A DNA stretch of 64,000 nucleotides from Marinobacter salarius. Its GTDB lineage: Bacteria; Pseudomonadota; Gammaproteobacteria; Pseudomonadales; Oleiphilaceae. How positions within the stretch are numbered: position 1 is the first letter of the stretch; the number at the start of each line of letters is the position of its first letter. The notes under the pieces were generated by a model. The model saw only the letters and a program-made list of their open reading frames with translations. It was not told the origin of the DNA and searched no databases. The stretch is taken from contig CP007152.1 in the NCBI GenBank assembly GCA_000831005.1, forward strand, positions 1,798,001-1,862,000. The letters run 5' to 3'. Positions 9,706 through 19,291 of this stretch are shown in pieces. The translations under genes were made by a program, and so were the position numbers.

Positions 9706-10674
9706 ATGGCAATGCTGGAAGTCAATAATCTCGAAGTGGCCTTCGATACACCGGATGGCACCTTGCAGGCAGTGAGGGGGCTCAGCTACCAGTTGGAGGC
9801 TGGGCAGACTCTGGGCATCGTGGGTGAGTCCGGCGCGGGTAAAAGCCAGGGGGTATTTGCGCTGATGGGCCTGCTCCCGGACAACGCCCGGGTCAGTGGC
9901 GAGGTGATCTTTGAAGGCGAGCCACTGCTTAACTTGCCGGAAAAGCGGATGAATCAGATCCGTGCGGCCCGCATCGGTATGATTTTCCAGGACCCGATGA
10001 CGTCCCTGAACCCGTTCATGAAAGTCAGCGACCAGCTCATCGAAGTGCTGGTGCAACACAAAGGCATCAGCCGCAAACAGGCTCTTCAGGAATCCCTGCA
10101 GATGCTGGAAGCGGTTCGTATCCCCGAGGCCCGCAACCGTATTCATTGTTATCCCCATGAATTCTCCGGGGGCATGCGTCAACGGGTCATGATCGCCATG
10201 TCCCTGCTGTGTCGACCGCGCCTGCTGATTGCGGACGAACCCACCACCGCCCTGGATGTCACAGTTCAGGCTCAGGTGATGGACCTGTTGCAGGAGCTGC
10301 AACAGGAATTCAATACCGCGATTATCCTGATCACCCACGACCTGGGCGTAGTGGCCGGAAGCTGCGACCAGACATTGGTGATGTACGGCGGCCAGATGAT
10401 GGAGTTTGCTGCCACCCGGGACCTGTTCCGGGATCCCTCCCATCCCTATACCAAAGGCCTGATGGGCGCCATTCCGCGTATTGATGAGCAGATGGATGAA
10501 CTGGTCACCATCCCCGGCAACCCGCCCAACCTGATGAACCTGCCGCCGGGCTGTCCATTCTGCGACCGTTGCCCCGTGGCGGAGCCGCGCTGCTATCACG
10601 AACTCGACCCACCGGAGCGATTCGGGGCAGAGCGGATTCGTGTATGCAATCTGCCAAGGGAGGCGATTCGATGA
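9706..10674 (+). CDS. oppD: Oligopeptide ABC transporter ATPase OppD
   Basis: ATP-hydrolysing subunit of the Opp importer, 322 residues. Walker A is GESGAGKS, the ABC signature is FSGGMRQRV, and Walker B is [13 protein letters not shown] followed by the switch histidine in [10 protein letters not shown]. The C-terminal oligopeptide-transporter extension contains the four-cysteine signature ([14 protein letters not shown]) that in relatives binds an iron-sulfur cluster. The ATG at 9706, with AGGA at 9692-9695, is preferred over an in-frame ATG at 9661 that would overlap the oppC end. The stop overlaps the oppF start (ATGA at 10671-10674). Confidence 0.95.
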   Translation: MAMLEVNNLEVAFDTPDGTLQAVRGLSYQLEAGQTLGIVGESGAGKSQGVFALMGLLPDNARVSGEVIFEGEPLLNLPEKRMNQIRAARIGMIFQDPMTSLNPFMKVSDQLIEVLVQHKGISRKQALQESLQMLEAVRIPEARNRIHCYPHEFSGGMRQRVMIAMSLLCRPRLLIADEPTTALDVTVQAQVMDLLQELQQEFNTAIILITHDLGVVAGSCDQTLVMYGGQMMEFAATRDLFRDPSHPYTKGLMGAIPRIDEQMDELVTIPGNPPNLMNLPPGCPFCDRCPVAEPRCYHELDPPERFGAERIRVCNLPREAIR

Positions 10675-11680
10675 GCGAACAACAGCGCCTGCTGACGGTG
10701 GAAAACCTGCGGGTCACCTTCGACATCATGCCTCGCAACGCCTGGCCCTGGACCCGGCCGCAGCCACTAAAAGCGGTGAACAACGTCAGCTTCACCCTCA
10801 ACGAGGGCGAAACCCTCGGCATCGTGGGTGAGTCCGGCTGCGGCAAGTCCACCCTGCAAGGGCCATCATGGGCATGGTACCCAGCCAGGCGGGAAAGGTG
10901 GTGTGGTTGGGCGAGGACCTGCGGGGGCTCAACCTGAAACAACTGCGCAAACGTCGCCAACGCCTGCAGATGGTGTTCCAGGATCCGCTTGCTTCCCTGT
11001 CGCCACGAATGACCGTCGGCGACATCATTGCTGAGCCCCTGCGTACCCACTACCCGGATATCAAGGGCGCCGAGCTAAGGGAGAAAGTGGATGCCATCAT
11101 GGATCGCGTTGGCCTGCACCCTCACCAGAAAAACCGCTACCCCCATGAATTCTCAGGCGGCCAGTGCCAGCGGGTGGGCATTGCCCGGGCGTTGATACTG
11201 GAGCCGAAACTGATCATCTGCGACGAGCCCGTCTCCGCCCTCGATGTGTCGGTACAGGCCCAGGTGATTAATCTGCTCAAAAACCTGCAGCGGGACATGG
11301 GCCTGTCATTGATCTTCATTGCTCACGACCTGAGCGTGGTCAAACACATCAGTGACCGGGTGATGGTGCTGTACCTGGGCAATGTGGCCGAAAACGCCCC
11401 CCGTGCTGAACTGTTTGCCAACCCCCGGCACCCTTACACCCAGGCCCTGATGGCCGCGGTGCCGATCCCGGACCCGGAGAGGGAACGGGCCAAGCCCCCG
11501 GCGGAACTGGAAGGCGACCTGCCGTCGCCGATGAATCCCCCCAGCGGCTGCGTGTTTCGTACACGATGCCCGCTGGCCACTGAGTATTGTGGTAGAGAGA
11601 TACCCGTTCTGGAGGATAAGACCGGGGCAGGGCATTGGGTGGCGTGTCACTACGTGGAGCGGGATGAAGAATTGAACTAA
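10671..11680 (+). CDS. oppF: Oligopeptide ABC transporter ATPase OppF (frame break near 10856)
   Basis: Second ATPase of the Opp importer. The ATG at 10671 overlaps the oppD stop and has the strong site AAGGGAGG. Walker A (GESGCGKST) is in the first frame. The signature [15 protein letters not shown], Walker [14 protein letters not shown] and the C-terminal [10 protein letters not shown] region are in the second. The frame is lost just after Walker A: restoring one G near 10856 gives [18 protein letters not shown] and a continuous protein of 336 residues, the family length. It closes the opp operon. Because every functional motif is present on either side, a single-base sequence error is more likely than true inactivation. 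Confidence 0.9.
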
Positions 11681-11722
11681 GCTTGTGGAGTGAATGGATC
11701 TCCGTGTTGACGAGTCACTCTT

Positions 11723-12423
11723 ATGGACAGGAAGTCTGCGCGCTATCAGCCCCTACTGATCGCTCTCCTCGCGATCACGATGCCCTTGAACCTTTTGTGT
11801 GCACAGGAACCAGTGCGCGTCGGGATTGTTGCTGGAATAGAGCGGGAAATAACGGTCACGGAGGGAGCGCTGGAGGGGCGCTTTTCCGCGTTCTACCGAT
11901 GCGTGTTCGAGCGGGTCCCCGGGGAATTTCAGTTCGTTGAAATGCCTTTGGCGCAACTGCTCTACCAGCTGAGAAAGGGCGGTGTTGCGGTGGGTTTTCC
12001 CCTGGTTCAAACCTCTGAACGGGACGCTACGCGGACTTTGGTGGGGGACTCTTCCAGACCGAGTACGTCTACCTGTTTCTGGAAGAAATGCCTCCCCTCG
12101 GCCAAACCGCTGGCCTCACCTATGCCTTTGTCAGGAGGTTCGTCGGGGATAAGCTGATCCAGGGCGAAAACGCAAAGATTCTACACGTATCCGAATGGCG
12201 CCAGGCAGTCTACCTGCTCAAGCTGGGCCGGGCAGATGTTGTGGTCATTCCCTGGGTGCTCGTGGACACGTTTATGGCCGATTATGAGGGCGATTACTTT
12301 GTGCGACGGGCAGCCTGGGTAGATCTGTCCCTTTATGTTTCCCATGAGCACGGGAATGGCCGGTTGACGGAAGAGCTGCGCCAGGCCATTCGATGGTGCC
12401 GGTATCGAAACGATCTCAACTGA
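11723..12423 (+). CDS. Extracellular solute-binding protein family 3-like protein (frame break near 12030)
   Basis: An exported protein of about 233 residues after bridging one missing base near 12030; the joined text reads DAYADFGGGLFQTEYVYLF. A signal peptide (LLIALLAITMPLNLLCA) precedes a mature chain that looks like a small type-3 binding protein: VRVGIVAG, an acidic middle, and GRADVVVIPWVLVDTFM late in the chain. Such stand-alone proteins may bind amino acids or similar solutes, or serve as sensors. No permease or ATPase of the matching type is adjacent, and it is not clearly part of the opp operon (43-base gap). The 3' end overlaps the convergent PACE gene by eight bases. Ligand unknown. 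Confidence 0.6.
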
Positions 12424-12841
12424 GACTGGCGTCGTTGTCAGGAAACACCGTGTCGTAGCACCAGGTGAAAACGAACGCATACACCAGGTAAAAGACCACG
12501 AAGGCAATGTCGACGATCAGTGCCTCAACCAGCCCAATGCCCATCCACCAGGCGATGACCGGAAGGAAGGTTATCATCAGGCCCAGTTCAAAGCTGAGCG
12601 CATGAAATAACCGCATCTTCAGTGACTTGCGAGTAGAGCCGGTAAGCTGTTTCAGGCCGTGATCGAACATGAGATTGAAGAGGTAGTTCCAGCCGGTTGC
12701 CATGGTTGCACCTATGGCAGCCAGGACGCTGGTTTTGTCGAGCTCGAAGCCAAACACAAGTGCGGCTAATGGGATGGCGATAAGCAGGCCGATGATCTCG
12801 AACGAGACGGCCTGACGGATTCTGTCTTTAGTGGTTCTCAT
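12416..12841 (-). CDS. PACE-family efflux transporter
   Basis: A 141-residue inner-membrane protein with four predicted spans, made of two tandem bacterial transmembrane pair (BTP) units. The first unit has RQAVSFEIIGLL and WNYLFNLMFD; the second has LFHALSFELGLM and ends in AFVFTWCYDTVFP. These are the paired signatures of the proteobacterial antimicrobial compound efflux (PACE) family typified by AceI, which exports biocides and, physiologically, short diamines. The conserved membrane glutamate is present in the first repeat (SFEI). It is a single gene, with no LysR-type regulator next to it. Substrate inferred from family only. Confidence 0.85.
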   Translation of the reverse strand: MRTTKDRIRQAVSFEIIGLLIAIPLAALVFGFELDKTSVLAAIGATMATGWNYLFNLMFDHGLKQLTGSTRKSLKMRLFHALSFELGLMITFLPVIAWWMGIGLVEALIVDIAFVVFYLVYAFVFTWCYDTVFPDNDASLS

Positions 12842-12915
12842 GGAAATTCAGGAACAATGGAGGCGGGTCGTCCCGCGTTCAATTCCCGGGAAGGCGGGGA
12901 CGTCCCCGAAACGAA

Positions 12916-12945
12916 AAAAGGTCACGACGTGAGTCGCGACCTTTT
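12916..12945 (-). terminator. Terminator of the tRNA-Met gene
   Basis: AAAAGGTC (12916-12923) pairs with GACCTTTT (12938-12945), and an inner CGAC/GTCG stem closes on GTGA, leaving one A/C mismatch. On the minus strand it follows the tRNA by six bases and ends in a run of six Ts. It could also act in the other direction. Confidence 0.85.
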
Positions 12946-12951
12946 AAATTC

Positions 12952-13028
12952 TGGTAGCAAGGGGCGGAGTCGAACCGCCGACCCCGGCATTATGAGTGCC
13001 GTGCTCTAACCAACTGAGCTACCTTGCC
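12952..13028 (-). tRNA. tRNA-Met (CAT)
   Basis: A 77-base cloverleaf on the minus strand with encoded 3' CCA. The acceptor strand GGCAAGG pairs with CCTTGCT (one G-U pair at the end). The D arm is TAGCTCAGTTGGTTAGAGCA. The anticodon loop CTCATAA carries CAT, and the T arm GGCGGTTCGACTCCGCC is complete. The elongator-like first base pair and D loop favour elongator Met rather than initiator; ileucine modification of CAT cannot be excluded by sequence alone. Confidence 0.93.
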
Positions 13029-13063
13029 AAATTCGTTCTGGATGAGCTCCAAACGAGGCGCGT

Positions 13064-13092
13064 ATTTTCTGGATTTTACCCGGTACTGTCAA
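13064..13092 (-). promoter_or_regulatory. Sigma-70 promoter for tRNA-Met
   Basis: On the minus strand, a perfect -35 TTGACA (13087-13092) is followed after 17 bases by GAAAAT (13064-13069). A GC-rich stretch (ACGCGCC) follows the -10, the discriminator type usual for stable-RNA promoters under stringent control. It lies about 35 bases upstream of the tRNA. Confidence 0.7.
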
Positions 13093-13164
13093 CCCTCTTT
13101 TAGGTTTTGTGTGCTCGGATATCTTGGATTGCGATGGTTGCCTCTTGTTCGGGAACCAAAAAAA

Positions 13165-13193
13165 CATATAATGATAATTATTATCATTATATG
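13165..13193. promoter_or_regulatory. Fur box (29-base perfect palindrome) upstream of fhuF
   Basis: Two 14-base arms around a central T at 13179 are exact inverted complements. The core ATAATGATAATTATTATC matches the Fur consensus GATAATGATAATCATTATC at 17 of 19 positions over 13167-13185. It sits 57 bases before the fhuF start codon, where Fur with iron would block transcription. It should therefore make fhuF iron-repressed. Confidence 0.88.
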
Positions 13194-13249
13194 GTCCGCT
13201 CGTATCAGCGTGCCATTCCGGCCATTTAACCACTTTCGTTGTTTTATCC

Positions 13250-14020
13250 ATGACCATTCCCGCACTTGCGCCGCTGTTTGTTGGTGACTTTGAGTACTAC
13301 CGGACGATTCTGGTGTTGCCCGACGATACGCGCCCCGCTACACCGGCGCGGGACCTGGTTACGGAGGATGGCTTGTCGTGGTTGCTGGAGTGTTATCGTC
13401 GTACCCAACCCGGTGACGATGACCGCGCACTGCTTTCCCAATGGTCGCGTACCTATTTTGCAAAGCTCGTTATTCCGACGATAACGGCCAACCTCGTGTT
13501 GGATCGGGAATTGCCGGTAGGGCTCGACACACTTGAGATTATTATGGGTTGCGATGGTCTTCCTGAGGCTTTTCGTATTCCCGATGAAGGCCGTCCCTTT
13601 GAGCGGGTGCCAGCGAGCCCGTTTGAGCGTTTTGGAGAGCTCCTGGAGGAGAATTTCGAGCCATTAGTCGTGGGGTGGAGTCGCCGGGTTAAACTGTCTG
13701 GCAAGGTGCTCTGGAATAATGCTGCGAATTACATTGAATGGTTGGTCGGGGCGTTGACACAAATGGGTGTGCCGTCGACCTGCCTGGAAGATGGAAGGCG
13801 GCTTATAGAATCCGAGTACCGCCCAGACGGAAAGCGAAACCCGATGTACCGTCCCGTGCGGTATATTCCCCGTAACGTGGGCCCCTCTCCGTTACGGCAG
13901 CGTCGACAATGCTGTATACGGTACCGCTTGCCAGGGTTGGAGCTGTGTGAGAATTGCCCCCATATTGATCGGCCACCCAAAGGGGCAAAGCTGCCTGAAA
14001 GTCTTGCTTATAGCGTCTGA
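13250..14020 (+). CDS. fhuF: Siderophore-iron reductase FhuF
   Basis: A cytosolic 2Fe-2S ferric reductase of 256 residues that releases iron from imported siderophores. The diagnostic C-terminal cysteines are C221, C222, C233 and C236 (CCIRYRLPGLELCENCP), the CC-x10-C-x2-C arrangement of FhuF. The N-terminal half is divergent, as is usual. A near-perfect Fur box lies immediately upstream. It converges with the phosphopantetheinyl transferase gene two bases away. No siderophore receptor, permease or synthetase is in the window, so its partner ferri-siderophore must come from a locus elsewhere. Confidence 0.88.
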   Translation: MTIPALAPLFVGDFEYYRTILVLPDDTRPATPARDLVTEDGLSWLLECYRRTQPGDDDRALLSQWSRTYFAKLVIPTITANLVLDRELPVGLDTLEIIMGCDGLPEAFRIPDEGRPFERVPASPFERFGELLEENFEPLVVGWSRRVKLSGKVLWNNAANYIEWLVGALTQMGVPSTCLEDGRRLIESEYRPDGKRNPMYRPVRYIPRNVGPSPLRQRRQCCIRYRLPGLELCENCPHIDRPPKGAKLPESLAYSV

Positions 14021-14022
14021 CG

Positions 14023-14762
14023 CTACGCGCCGGAAGCAGAATGTCCGTAGGCCGGAACCACTATCAGGCTGACAAGCCGATGCTCTTCCCGGATAAACCA
14101 TGCGTCCAGTTCAGTGTGCGATGTCCATTCCTGTGACAGTGTTTTGAGCAGGCGCAATCGGGCGCTGCCGTCGGGGTGCCAGGACAGAACTTCTGCGTGT
14201 TCAAAGTAGAATCGCTGTTGAACAAGGGGGTAGAGTGCTTTGAAGAGCGTTTCCTTGAGGCAGAATGCCAGGGTAATAAAAAAACCCGCCTGACTGGTTA
14301 GCTCGGCGCTGAATCGTTCCTGCTCAGAAGGCGTCAATATTTGCCGGCAAAGCGGCAGGGCGCGTTCATCGGGCATGATGACTTCCGCGTCCAGGCCAAC
14401 TCCGGCGTAATCCTGTTGCTGGCCGATAACCGCCGCAGCCCAACCCCGGGTGTGGGTGATCGAGCCACGCAGCCAGTCGGCCATACCGGCGCCCGGTCAT
14501 CGCCGAGGGCTGGCACCACCGGTTGCCCGGTGGCGCGCCGCAAGCCCTCACGGGCGCAGAAACGGCCGGCCAGGTATTCCGCCTGGCGTTTGGCAACGGC
14601 CCTTTCCACGGACGGTGGCGGAACGATGTCACTGATCGTGAAGTCGTCCGGTTTGAGGTTATCGGGATCAAAGTCCAGGCTGATCAGCTCAAGCCCTGGC
14701 AACGATTGCGGCCAGGGCCACCGGTCATCCGGGGTACTGCAGCATGCTGGCAGGAGGCTCAC
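14023..14762 (-). CDS. 4'-phosphopantetheinyl transferase, EntD-like (frame break near 14468)
   Basis: It transfers the phosphopantetheine arm of CoA to carrier proteins. The bridged protein has 246 residues. The N-terminal half contains KRQAEYLAGRFCAREGL and GQPVVPALGDDRAPVWP. After one missing base near 14468 the text continues LRGSITHTRGWAAAVIG, then GVGLDAEVIM (the metal-binding GVDIE-like site, here GLDAE) and CLKETLFKALYP (the KExxxKAL motif). This is the EntD/Sfp layout. The gene is 21 bases downstream of ychF on the same strand, so it may be co-transcribed with pth and ychF. It also lies tail-to-tail with Fur-controlled fhuF, which hints at a siderophore role, but no NRPS gene is visible. 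Confidence 0.85.
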
Positions 14763-14783
14763 CGTCAGAACGCTCCAGCGCGG

Positions 14784-15874
14784 TCAGACATTGAACCGGA
14801 AGTGGACAACGTCGCCGTCCTGGACGATGTATTCCTTGCCCTCAAGGCGCCACTTGCCGGCTTCCTTGGCTCCGGCCTCACCGTTGTACTTGACGAAGTA
14901 TCGTAGCTCACCACTTCGGCGCGGATGAAGCCGCGTTCGAAGTCGGTATGGATCACGCCTGCCGCCTGTGGTGCGGTAGCGCCCACTTTTACCGTCCAGG
15001 CGCGGACTTCCTTCACCCCTGCGGTAAAGTAGGTCTGAAGGTTCAGCAGGCCATAGCCGCCGCGAATGACCCGGTCCAGGCCAGGTTCGTCCATGCCCAT
15101 TTCTTCCAGGAACATGGATTTTTCGTCGTCTTCCAGTTCGGAGATTTCGGCTTCTATCTTGTTGCAGATAGGCACCACAACTGCATTCTCGGATTCCGCA
15201 ATCTTTTTCACGGTGTCCAGGTGAGGGTTATTCTCGAACCCGTCTTCGCTGACGTTGGCGATGTACATGGTTGGCTTTACGGTGAGCAGGCAGAGTTCGC
15301 GGATCAGTGCCATTTTCTCTTTGTCGAGATTCATGCTGCGAACCGGTTTGCCTTCGTTCAGCACGGGAAGCAGGGTGTCGAAGACTTCAAGCTGAGCTTT
15401 GGCCTCTTTGTCGCCGCTCTTTGCGACTCGCTGAACCCGTTTGATGGCTTTCTCGACGGTTTCCAGATCGGCCAGGGCCAGTTCTGTGTTGATGATTTCG
15501 ATATCCGACGCCGGGTCAATCTTGTTGGCGACGTGAATGACGTTGTCGTCCTCGAAGCAACGCACCACATGGGCAATGGCGTCGGTCTGACGGATGTTGG
15601 CCAGGAACTGGTTGCCCAGGCCTTCGCCTTTCGAGGCACCTTCTACCAGGCCGGCGATATCCACGAACTCCATCGTGGTTGCCACCACCTTTTCCGGCTT
15701 TACGATGTCAGCGAGCTTGTTGAGGCGGGGGTCGGGCATGGCCACGACGCCGGCGTTAGGCTCAATGGTGCAGAAGGGGAAGTTTTCCGCGCCAATACCG
15801 GATTTGGTCAGTGCGTTGAACAGGGTGGATTTGCCGACGTTGGGAAGGCCGACGATGCCGCAGTTAAATCCCAT
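14784..15874 (-). CDS. ychF: Redox-regulated ATPase YchF (frame break near 14907)
   Basis: Obg-family P-loop ATPase (OLA1 homologue) that binds the ribosome and affects oxidative-stress responses. The G1 motif GLPNVGKST is at residues 8-16, followed by [18 protein letters not shown] and the nucleotide-specificity region NKIEAE. The C-terminal TGS domain includes [20 protein letters not shown] in a variant form ([13 protein letters not shown]). One base is missing near 14907; the other frame supplies the normal ending ([20 protein letters not shown], then a stop at 14784). The bridged length is 363 residues, the same as the E. coli protein. This strongly argues for a sequence error. It lies 36 bases downstream of pth. 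Confidence 0.93.
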
Positions 15875-15910
15875 GGAATGCCTCTGCTGGTGCTGGAAAA
15901 TTTGGGCGGA

Positions 15911-16498
15911 TTATACCGGTTTGAAGCTGTGCAAGCGATTCATCGCAGCGGGAAGTTTGCCGCTGGCAGCGTCCGGCAGTACGCGAATGATTTCGTCGAT
16001 CAGGGCGTTGAGTTCTTCGGTTTCCCGTTTGCCCAGGCGGCCGAGAACATAGCCTGTGACCTGGCGGCTGTCGCCGGGGTGGCCGATGCCGATGCGCAGG
16101 CGCTGGAAGTCGTTGGTGCCGAGGTGAGCAATGGTGTCCCGCAGGCCGTTGTGTCCGCCATGGCCGCCGCCTTTTTTTAGCTTGGCGGTACCCGGGGGCA
16201 GATCGAGCTCGTCGTGGGCAACCAGAATCTGTTGGGGCTGAATCTTGAAGAAGTCCGCCAGTGCCTTGATGGAGAGGCCACTGCGGTTCATATACGTGGA
16301 AGGGTTCAGCAGGTGCAGGTCGAGACCCTGAAGCTGAATTCGGGCGTAGAGCCCGTGGTATTTCTTTTCGGGGCGGAGCGACTGGCCCGTTTCACGGGCC
16401 AGTGCTTCCACGAACAGGGCACCGGCGTTGTGGCGGGTATTCGCATAGTCGGGGCCGGGGTTACCCAGTCCCACCACCATGAGGATATCCTGTGCCAT
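15911..16498 (-). CDS. pth: Peptidyl-tRNA hydrolase
   Basis: Releases tRNA from peptidyl-tRNAs that fall off the ribosome. The 195-residue protein has the Pth fold signatures: [19 protein letters not shown] at the start, [12 protein letters not shown], and [11 protein letters not shown]. The active-site residues N13, H23, N71 and D96 correspond to E. coli N10, H20, N68 and D93, all with the same offset of three. The gene is between rplY and ychF on the same strand, the common gammaproteobacterial order. The frame is intact. Confidence 0.97.
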   Translation of the reverse strand: MAQDILMVVGLGNPGPDYANTRHNAGALFVEALARETGQSLRPEKKYHGLYARIQLQGLDLHLLNPSTYMNRSGLSIKALADFFKIQPQQILVAHDELDLPPGTAKLKKGGGHGGHNGLRDTIAHLGTNDFQRLRIGIGHPGDSRQVTGYVLGRLGKRETEELNALIDEIIRVLPDAASGKLPAAMNRLHSFKPV

Positions 16499-16528
16499 CC
16501 GCCGTTGCCCTCATTCGTACAGGAGCGA

Positions 16529-17182
16529 TTACTCCTTGTCTTCGCCTTCTTCACCCGCTTCGCCGTCTTCGCCTTCGTCAGTATCTTCTGTCTTGGCAGC
16601 GCGCGGCTTGTGGATTGCAACGACTGGCAGGTCGTGGTCTTCACCCTGCAGCAGAGCCGCAATACGAACGCCTTTCGGCAGTTTGAGGTCGCTCAGGTGA
16701 ACAACCTGGTCCATCTCCACGGCAGTCATGTCGACTTCGAGGAACTCAGGCAGGTTCTGCGGCAGACAGATCACTTCTACTTCGTTGATCTGGTGGTTGG
16801 CAACGCCGCCCTGGAGCTTGATGGCCGGTGCAGTTTCTTCGTTCAGGAAGTGCAGCGGTACGTTAACGTGGATTTCGTGATCCTTGTCAACGCGCAGGAA
16901 GTCAGCGTGGGTCAGCAGCGGCTTGTACGGGTGACGCTGCAGATCCTTCAGGATCACGCTTTCTTTCTTGCCTTCCAGTTCGATGGTCAGAATGTGTGAG
17001 AAGAAGGCTTCGTTTTCCAGAGCTTTTTTCAGCTCGTTGTGCCAGATGGAAATCGAAACGGCTTCTTTCTTCCCGCCATAAATGATGGCCGGAATTTTAC
17101 GCTCCTCACGACGCAGGCGGCGGCTCGCACCTCTCCCCTGATCGCCACGAGGAAATGCTTCGATAAGAAATTCCTGAGACAT
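16529..17182 (-). CDS. rplY: 50S ribosomal protein L25 (Ctc-type long form)
   Basis: A 5S rRNA-binding ribosomal protein of the long TL5/Ctc type (217 residues). The N-terminal L25 domain contains GRGASRRLRREERKIPAIIY. A C-terminal beta domain follows, then a strongly acidic tail (DEGEDGEAGEEGEDKE). The start at 17182 (MSQEFLIEAF) is chosen because GAGG lies upstream and the extra in-frame codons to 17203 are not conserved in type. The gene is separated from prs by a strong terminator and so has its own promoter, and it precedes pth by 30 bases. Confidence 0.95.
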   Translation of the reverse strand: MSQEFLIEAFPRGDQGRGASRRLRREERKIPAIIYGGKKEAVSISIWHNELKKALENEAFFSHILTIELEGKKESVILKDLQRHPYKPLLTHADFLRVDKDHEIHVNVPLHFLNEETAPAIKLQGGVANHQINEVEVICLPQNLPEFLEVDMTAVEMDQVVHLSDLKLPKGVRIAALLQGEDHDLPVVAIHKPRAAKTEDTDEGEDGEAGEEGEDKE

Positions 17183-17274
17183 GGTTATAACCTCAATTTT
17201 CACCAGAGCGGCCCGCGACCAGGTCCTGAACCGGTGATATTTTCGATATGCCGGCTGTTTTCCGGCGGACTAAA

Positions 17275-17305
17275 CAGACCGGGAGCCCACTGGGCTCCCG
17301 GTCTG
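17275..17305 (-). terminator. Terminator downstream of prs
   Basis: A perfect 14-base stem, CAGACCGGGAGCCC (17275-17288) with its complement at 17292-17305, closes on a three-base loop. On the minus strand it follows the prs stop by 32 bases and is trailed by TTTA. It isolates prs from rplY. Confidence 0.85.
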
Positions 17306-17337
17306 GATTCTTTTCACTAAATCAGGTGGTTAGCTGA

Positions 17338-18287
17338 TCAGGCGTTCTCAAACATCGCGCTGATGGACTCTTCGTTGCTGACGCGACGAATGGATTCCGC
17401 AAGCAGCCCAGCCATAGTGAGGATGCGGATCTTATCACAATTACGCGCTTTGTCACCCAGTGGGATGGTGTCGCAGACAACCAGTTCGTCCAATTCGGAG
17501 GCGTTGAGGTTGTCAACAGCCGGGCCTGAAAGGACGGGGTGGGTGATGTAGGCGACCACGCTGGCGGCACCATGCTCCTTAAGAGCGTTGGCGGCTTTGC
17601 AAAGCGTGCCGGCGGTGTCGATGATGTCGTCCACCAGGATGCAGGTCTTGTCCTTTACATCACCGATGATGTGCATGACCTGCGACACGTTGGCCTTGGG
17701 ACGGCGCTTGTCGATGATGGCGAGGTCGGCATCGTCCAGTCGCTTGGCAACGGCGCGGGCACGAACAACGCCGCCAACGTCAGGAGATACCACTACGAAG
17801 TTCTCAAAGCGCTGCTTCTCGATATCCTCAAGCATGACCGGGGTGGCGTAGATATTGTCCACCGGAATGTCGAAGAAGCCCTGGATCTGGTCGGCGTGGA
17901 GGTCAACGGTCAGGACCCTGTCAACGCCGATGCTGGAAATCATATCTGCAACCACTTTGGCACTAATGGCAACACGGGTGGAGCGAACACGGCGATCCTG
18001 GCGGGCATAGCATAGTAGGGGATAACCGCGGTAACCCGGGTGGCGGATGCACGGCGCAGTGCGTCGGCCATCACGATCAGTTCCATCAGGTTATCGTTGG
18101 TGGGGTTGCAGGTGGGCTGAATGATGAAGACATCATGCCCGCGAACATTTTCGTTGATTTCAACGGTGGTTTCACCATCGCTGAAGGTTCCAACGGTGGC
18201 CTGGCCCATGGGAATGTGAAGTTTCTGGGCGATGGCCTTGGCAAGCTCCGGGTTGGCGTTGCCAGTAAAAATCATCAGTTTGGACAC
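17338..18287 (-). CDS. prs: Ribose-phosphate pyrophosphokinase (frame break near 18012)
   Basis: Makes PRPP from ribose 5-phosphate and ATP for nucleotide, histidine, tryptophan and NAD synthesis. The start is the GTG at 18287 ([12 protein letters not shown]), with AAGGA seven bases upstream. The N-half runs to VTAVIPYY. One G is missing near 18012, after which the frame gives [20 protein letters not shown] and the rest of the enzyme, including the PRPP-binding loop [14 protein letters not shown]. The bridged length is 316 residues, normal for Prs. As this gene is essential in nearly all bacteria, the break is almost certainly a sequence error. A tRNA-Gln gene lies 52 bases upstream on the same strand. 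Confidence 0.95.
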
Positions 18288-18339
18288 GACGGCATCCTTC
18301 TCGGTATCGGCGTTTGATTCAGAAGAAGCGGGAGAAAGG

Positions 18340-18414
18340 TGGCTGGGGTGGCAGGATTCGAACCTGCGCATGACGGGATCAAAACCCGTTGCCTTACCAC
18401 TTGGCGACACCCCA
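18340..18414 (-). tRNA. tRNA-Gln (TTG)
   Basis: A 75-base cloverleaf on the minus strand with encoded CCA. The acceptor strand TGGGGTG pairs with CACCCCA. The anticodon loop TTTTGAT contains TTG, and the T arm is CAGGTTCGAATCCTG. It sits between ispE and prs, the usual place for this tRNA in pseudomonad-like gammaproteobacteria. Confidence 0.95.
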
Positions 18415-18433
18415 GTATCGTGCTTTTTTGGCA

Positions 18434-19291
18434 TCATTTCAGCTCTGTCAGCTTTTTGTGAAGTGGTGAAATGTTCACCCCTTGAGCTACGAACCCCGTG
18501 ATGCCGGAGGGTTTGCTTTCCCAGATAATCCGGGCTGCGGATTCTGTCGGGAAACGTCCAAATATGCAAGCCCCGGTTCCGGTTAATCTTGCAGGTCCGA
18601 ATTGTGCAAGCCACTCCAGGCTTTGATGAACCTCAGGATACAGTCTTCGAACTACATCCTCACAGTCGTTTCGGTACCTCGAGGCGTCTCCCTCAAAAGC
18701 GGGCGCTATTTTGATTCCGGGGGTATCCCTTGTCAACCCTTGCTCGGAAAAAATCTCTTTGGTGCTTATATCGCAAGGTGGTTTTATAACCAGAAACCAG
18801 TCTTCTGGTGGGTTGGCGTCGGTGAGTCGTTCGCCCACGCCTTCGCCCCAGGCTGCATGTCCGCGAACGAATACGGGCACATCGGCACCCAGGGACAGGC
18901 CCAGTTCAGCCAACTCGTCCAGGGAGCGGTTCAGGCCCCACAGGCGGTTCAGCCCCACCAGTGTGGTGGCGGCATTGGAGCTGCCACCACCCAGGCCACC
19001 GCCCATGGGCAACTGCTTGTCGATTGCAATACTGACACCGGGAGTCGTATGACCTGCGGTTGCCGCCAGTTGTCGCGCAGCACGGACAATCAGGTTTTCC
19101 TCGTCGGGCACCCCGGGCAGGGGTTGCTCAAGGACGATTCTGCCATCGGTGCGTGCGGTCAGGGTCAGGGTGTCGCCATAATTCAGAAACTGAAACAGGG
19201 TTTGCAGTTCATGGTAGCCATCCGGTCGACGCCCGAGAATATGCAGGAAGAGGTTCAGTTTTGCCGGGGAGGGCAGAACCAGGCTGTTCAC
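18434..19291 (-). CDS. ispE: 4-diphosphocytidyl-2-C-methyl-D-erythritol kinase
   Basis: A GHMP kinase of the non-mevalonate isoprenoid pathway, 285 residues. The N-terminus is [20 protein letters not shown]. The ATP-binding GHMP motif is [14 protein letters not shown] and the C-terminal motif is [11 protein letters not shown]. It starts with GTG at 19291, and that codon overlaps the lolB stop (GTGA), so the two are translationally coupled. The tRNA-Gln gene follows 19 bases downstream of the stop. Confidence 0.96.
   Translation of the reverse strand: MNSLVLPSPAKLNLFLHILGRRPDGYHELQTLFQFLNYGDTLTLTARTDGRIVLEQPLPGVPDEENLIVRAARQLAATAGHTTPGVSIAIDKQLPMGGGLGGGSSNAATTLVGLNRLWGLNRSLDELAELGLSLGADVPVFVRGHAAWGEGVGERLTDANPPEDWFLVIKPPCDISTKEIFSEQGLTRDTPGIKIAPAFEGDASRYRNDCEDVVRRLYPEVHQSLEWLAQFGPARLTGTGACIFGRFPTESAARIIWESKPSGITGFVAQGVNISPLHKKLTELK

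Noticed and set aside
12895..12908. CGGGGACGTCCCCG palindrome after the tRNA-Met terminator
   Set aside because: Only 14 bases with no loop, so it cannot form a useful hairpin, and it does not sit in a clear promoter.
14948..16180. 410-residue open frame on the plus strand
   Set aside because: It lies fully antisense to ychF and part of pth, both with clear motifs. Its translation is low-complexity His/Gly/Val-rich text typical of the antisense of a GC-rich gene.
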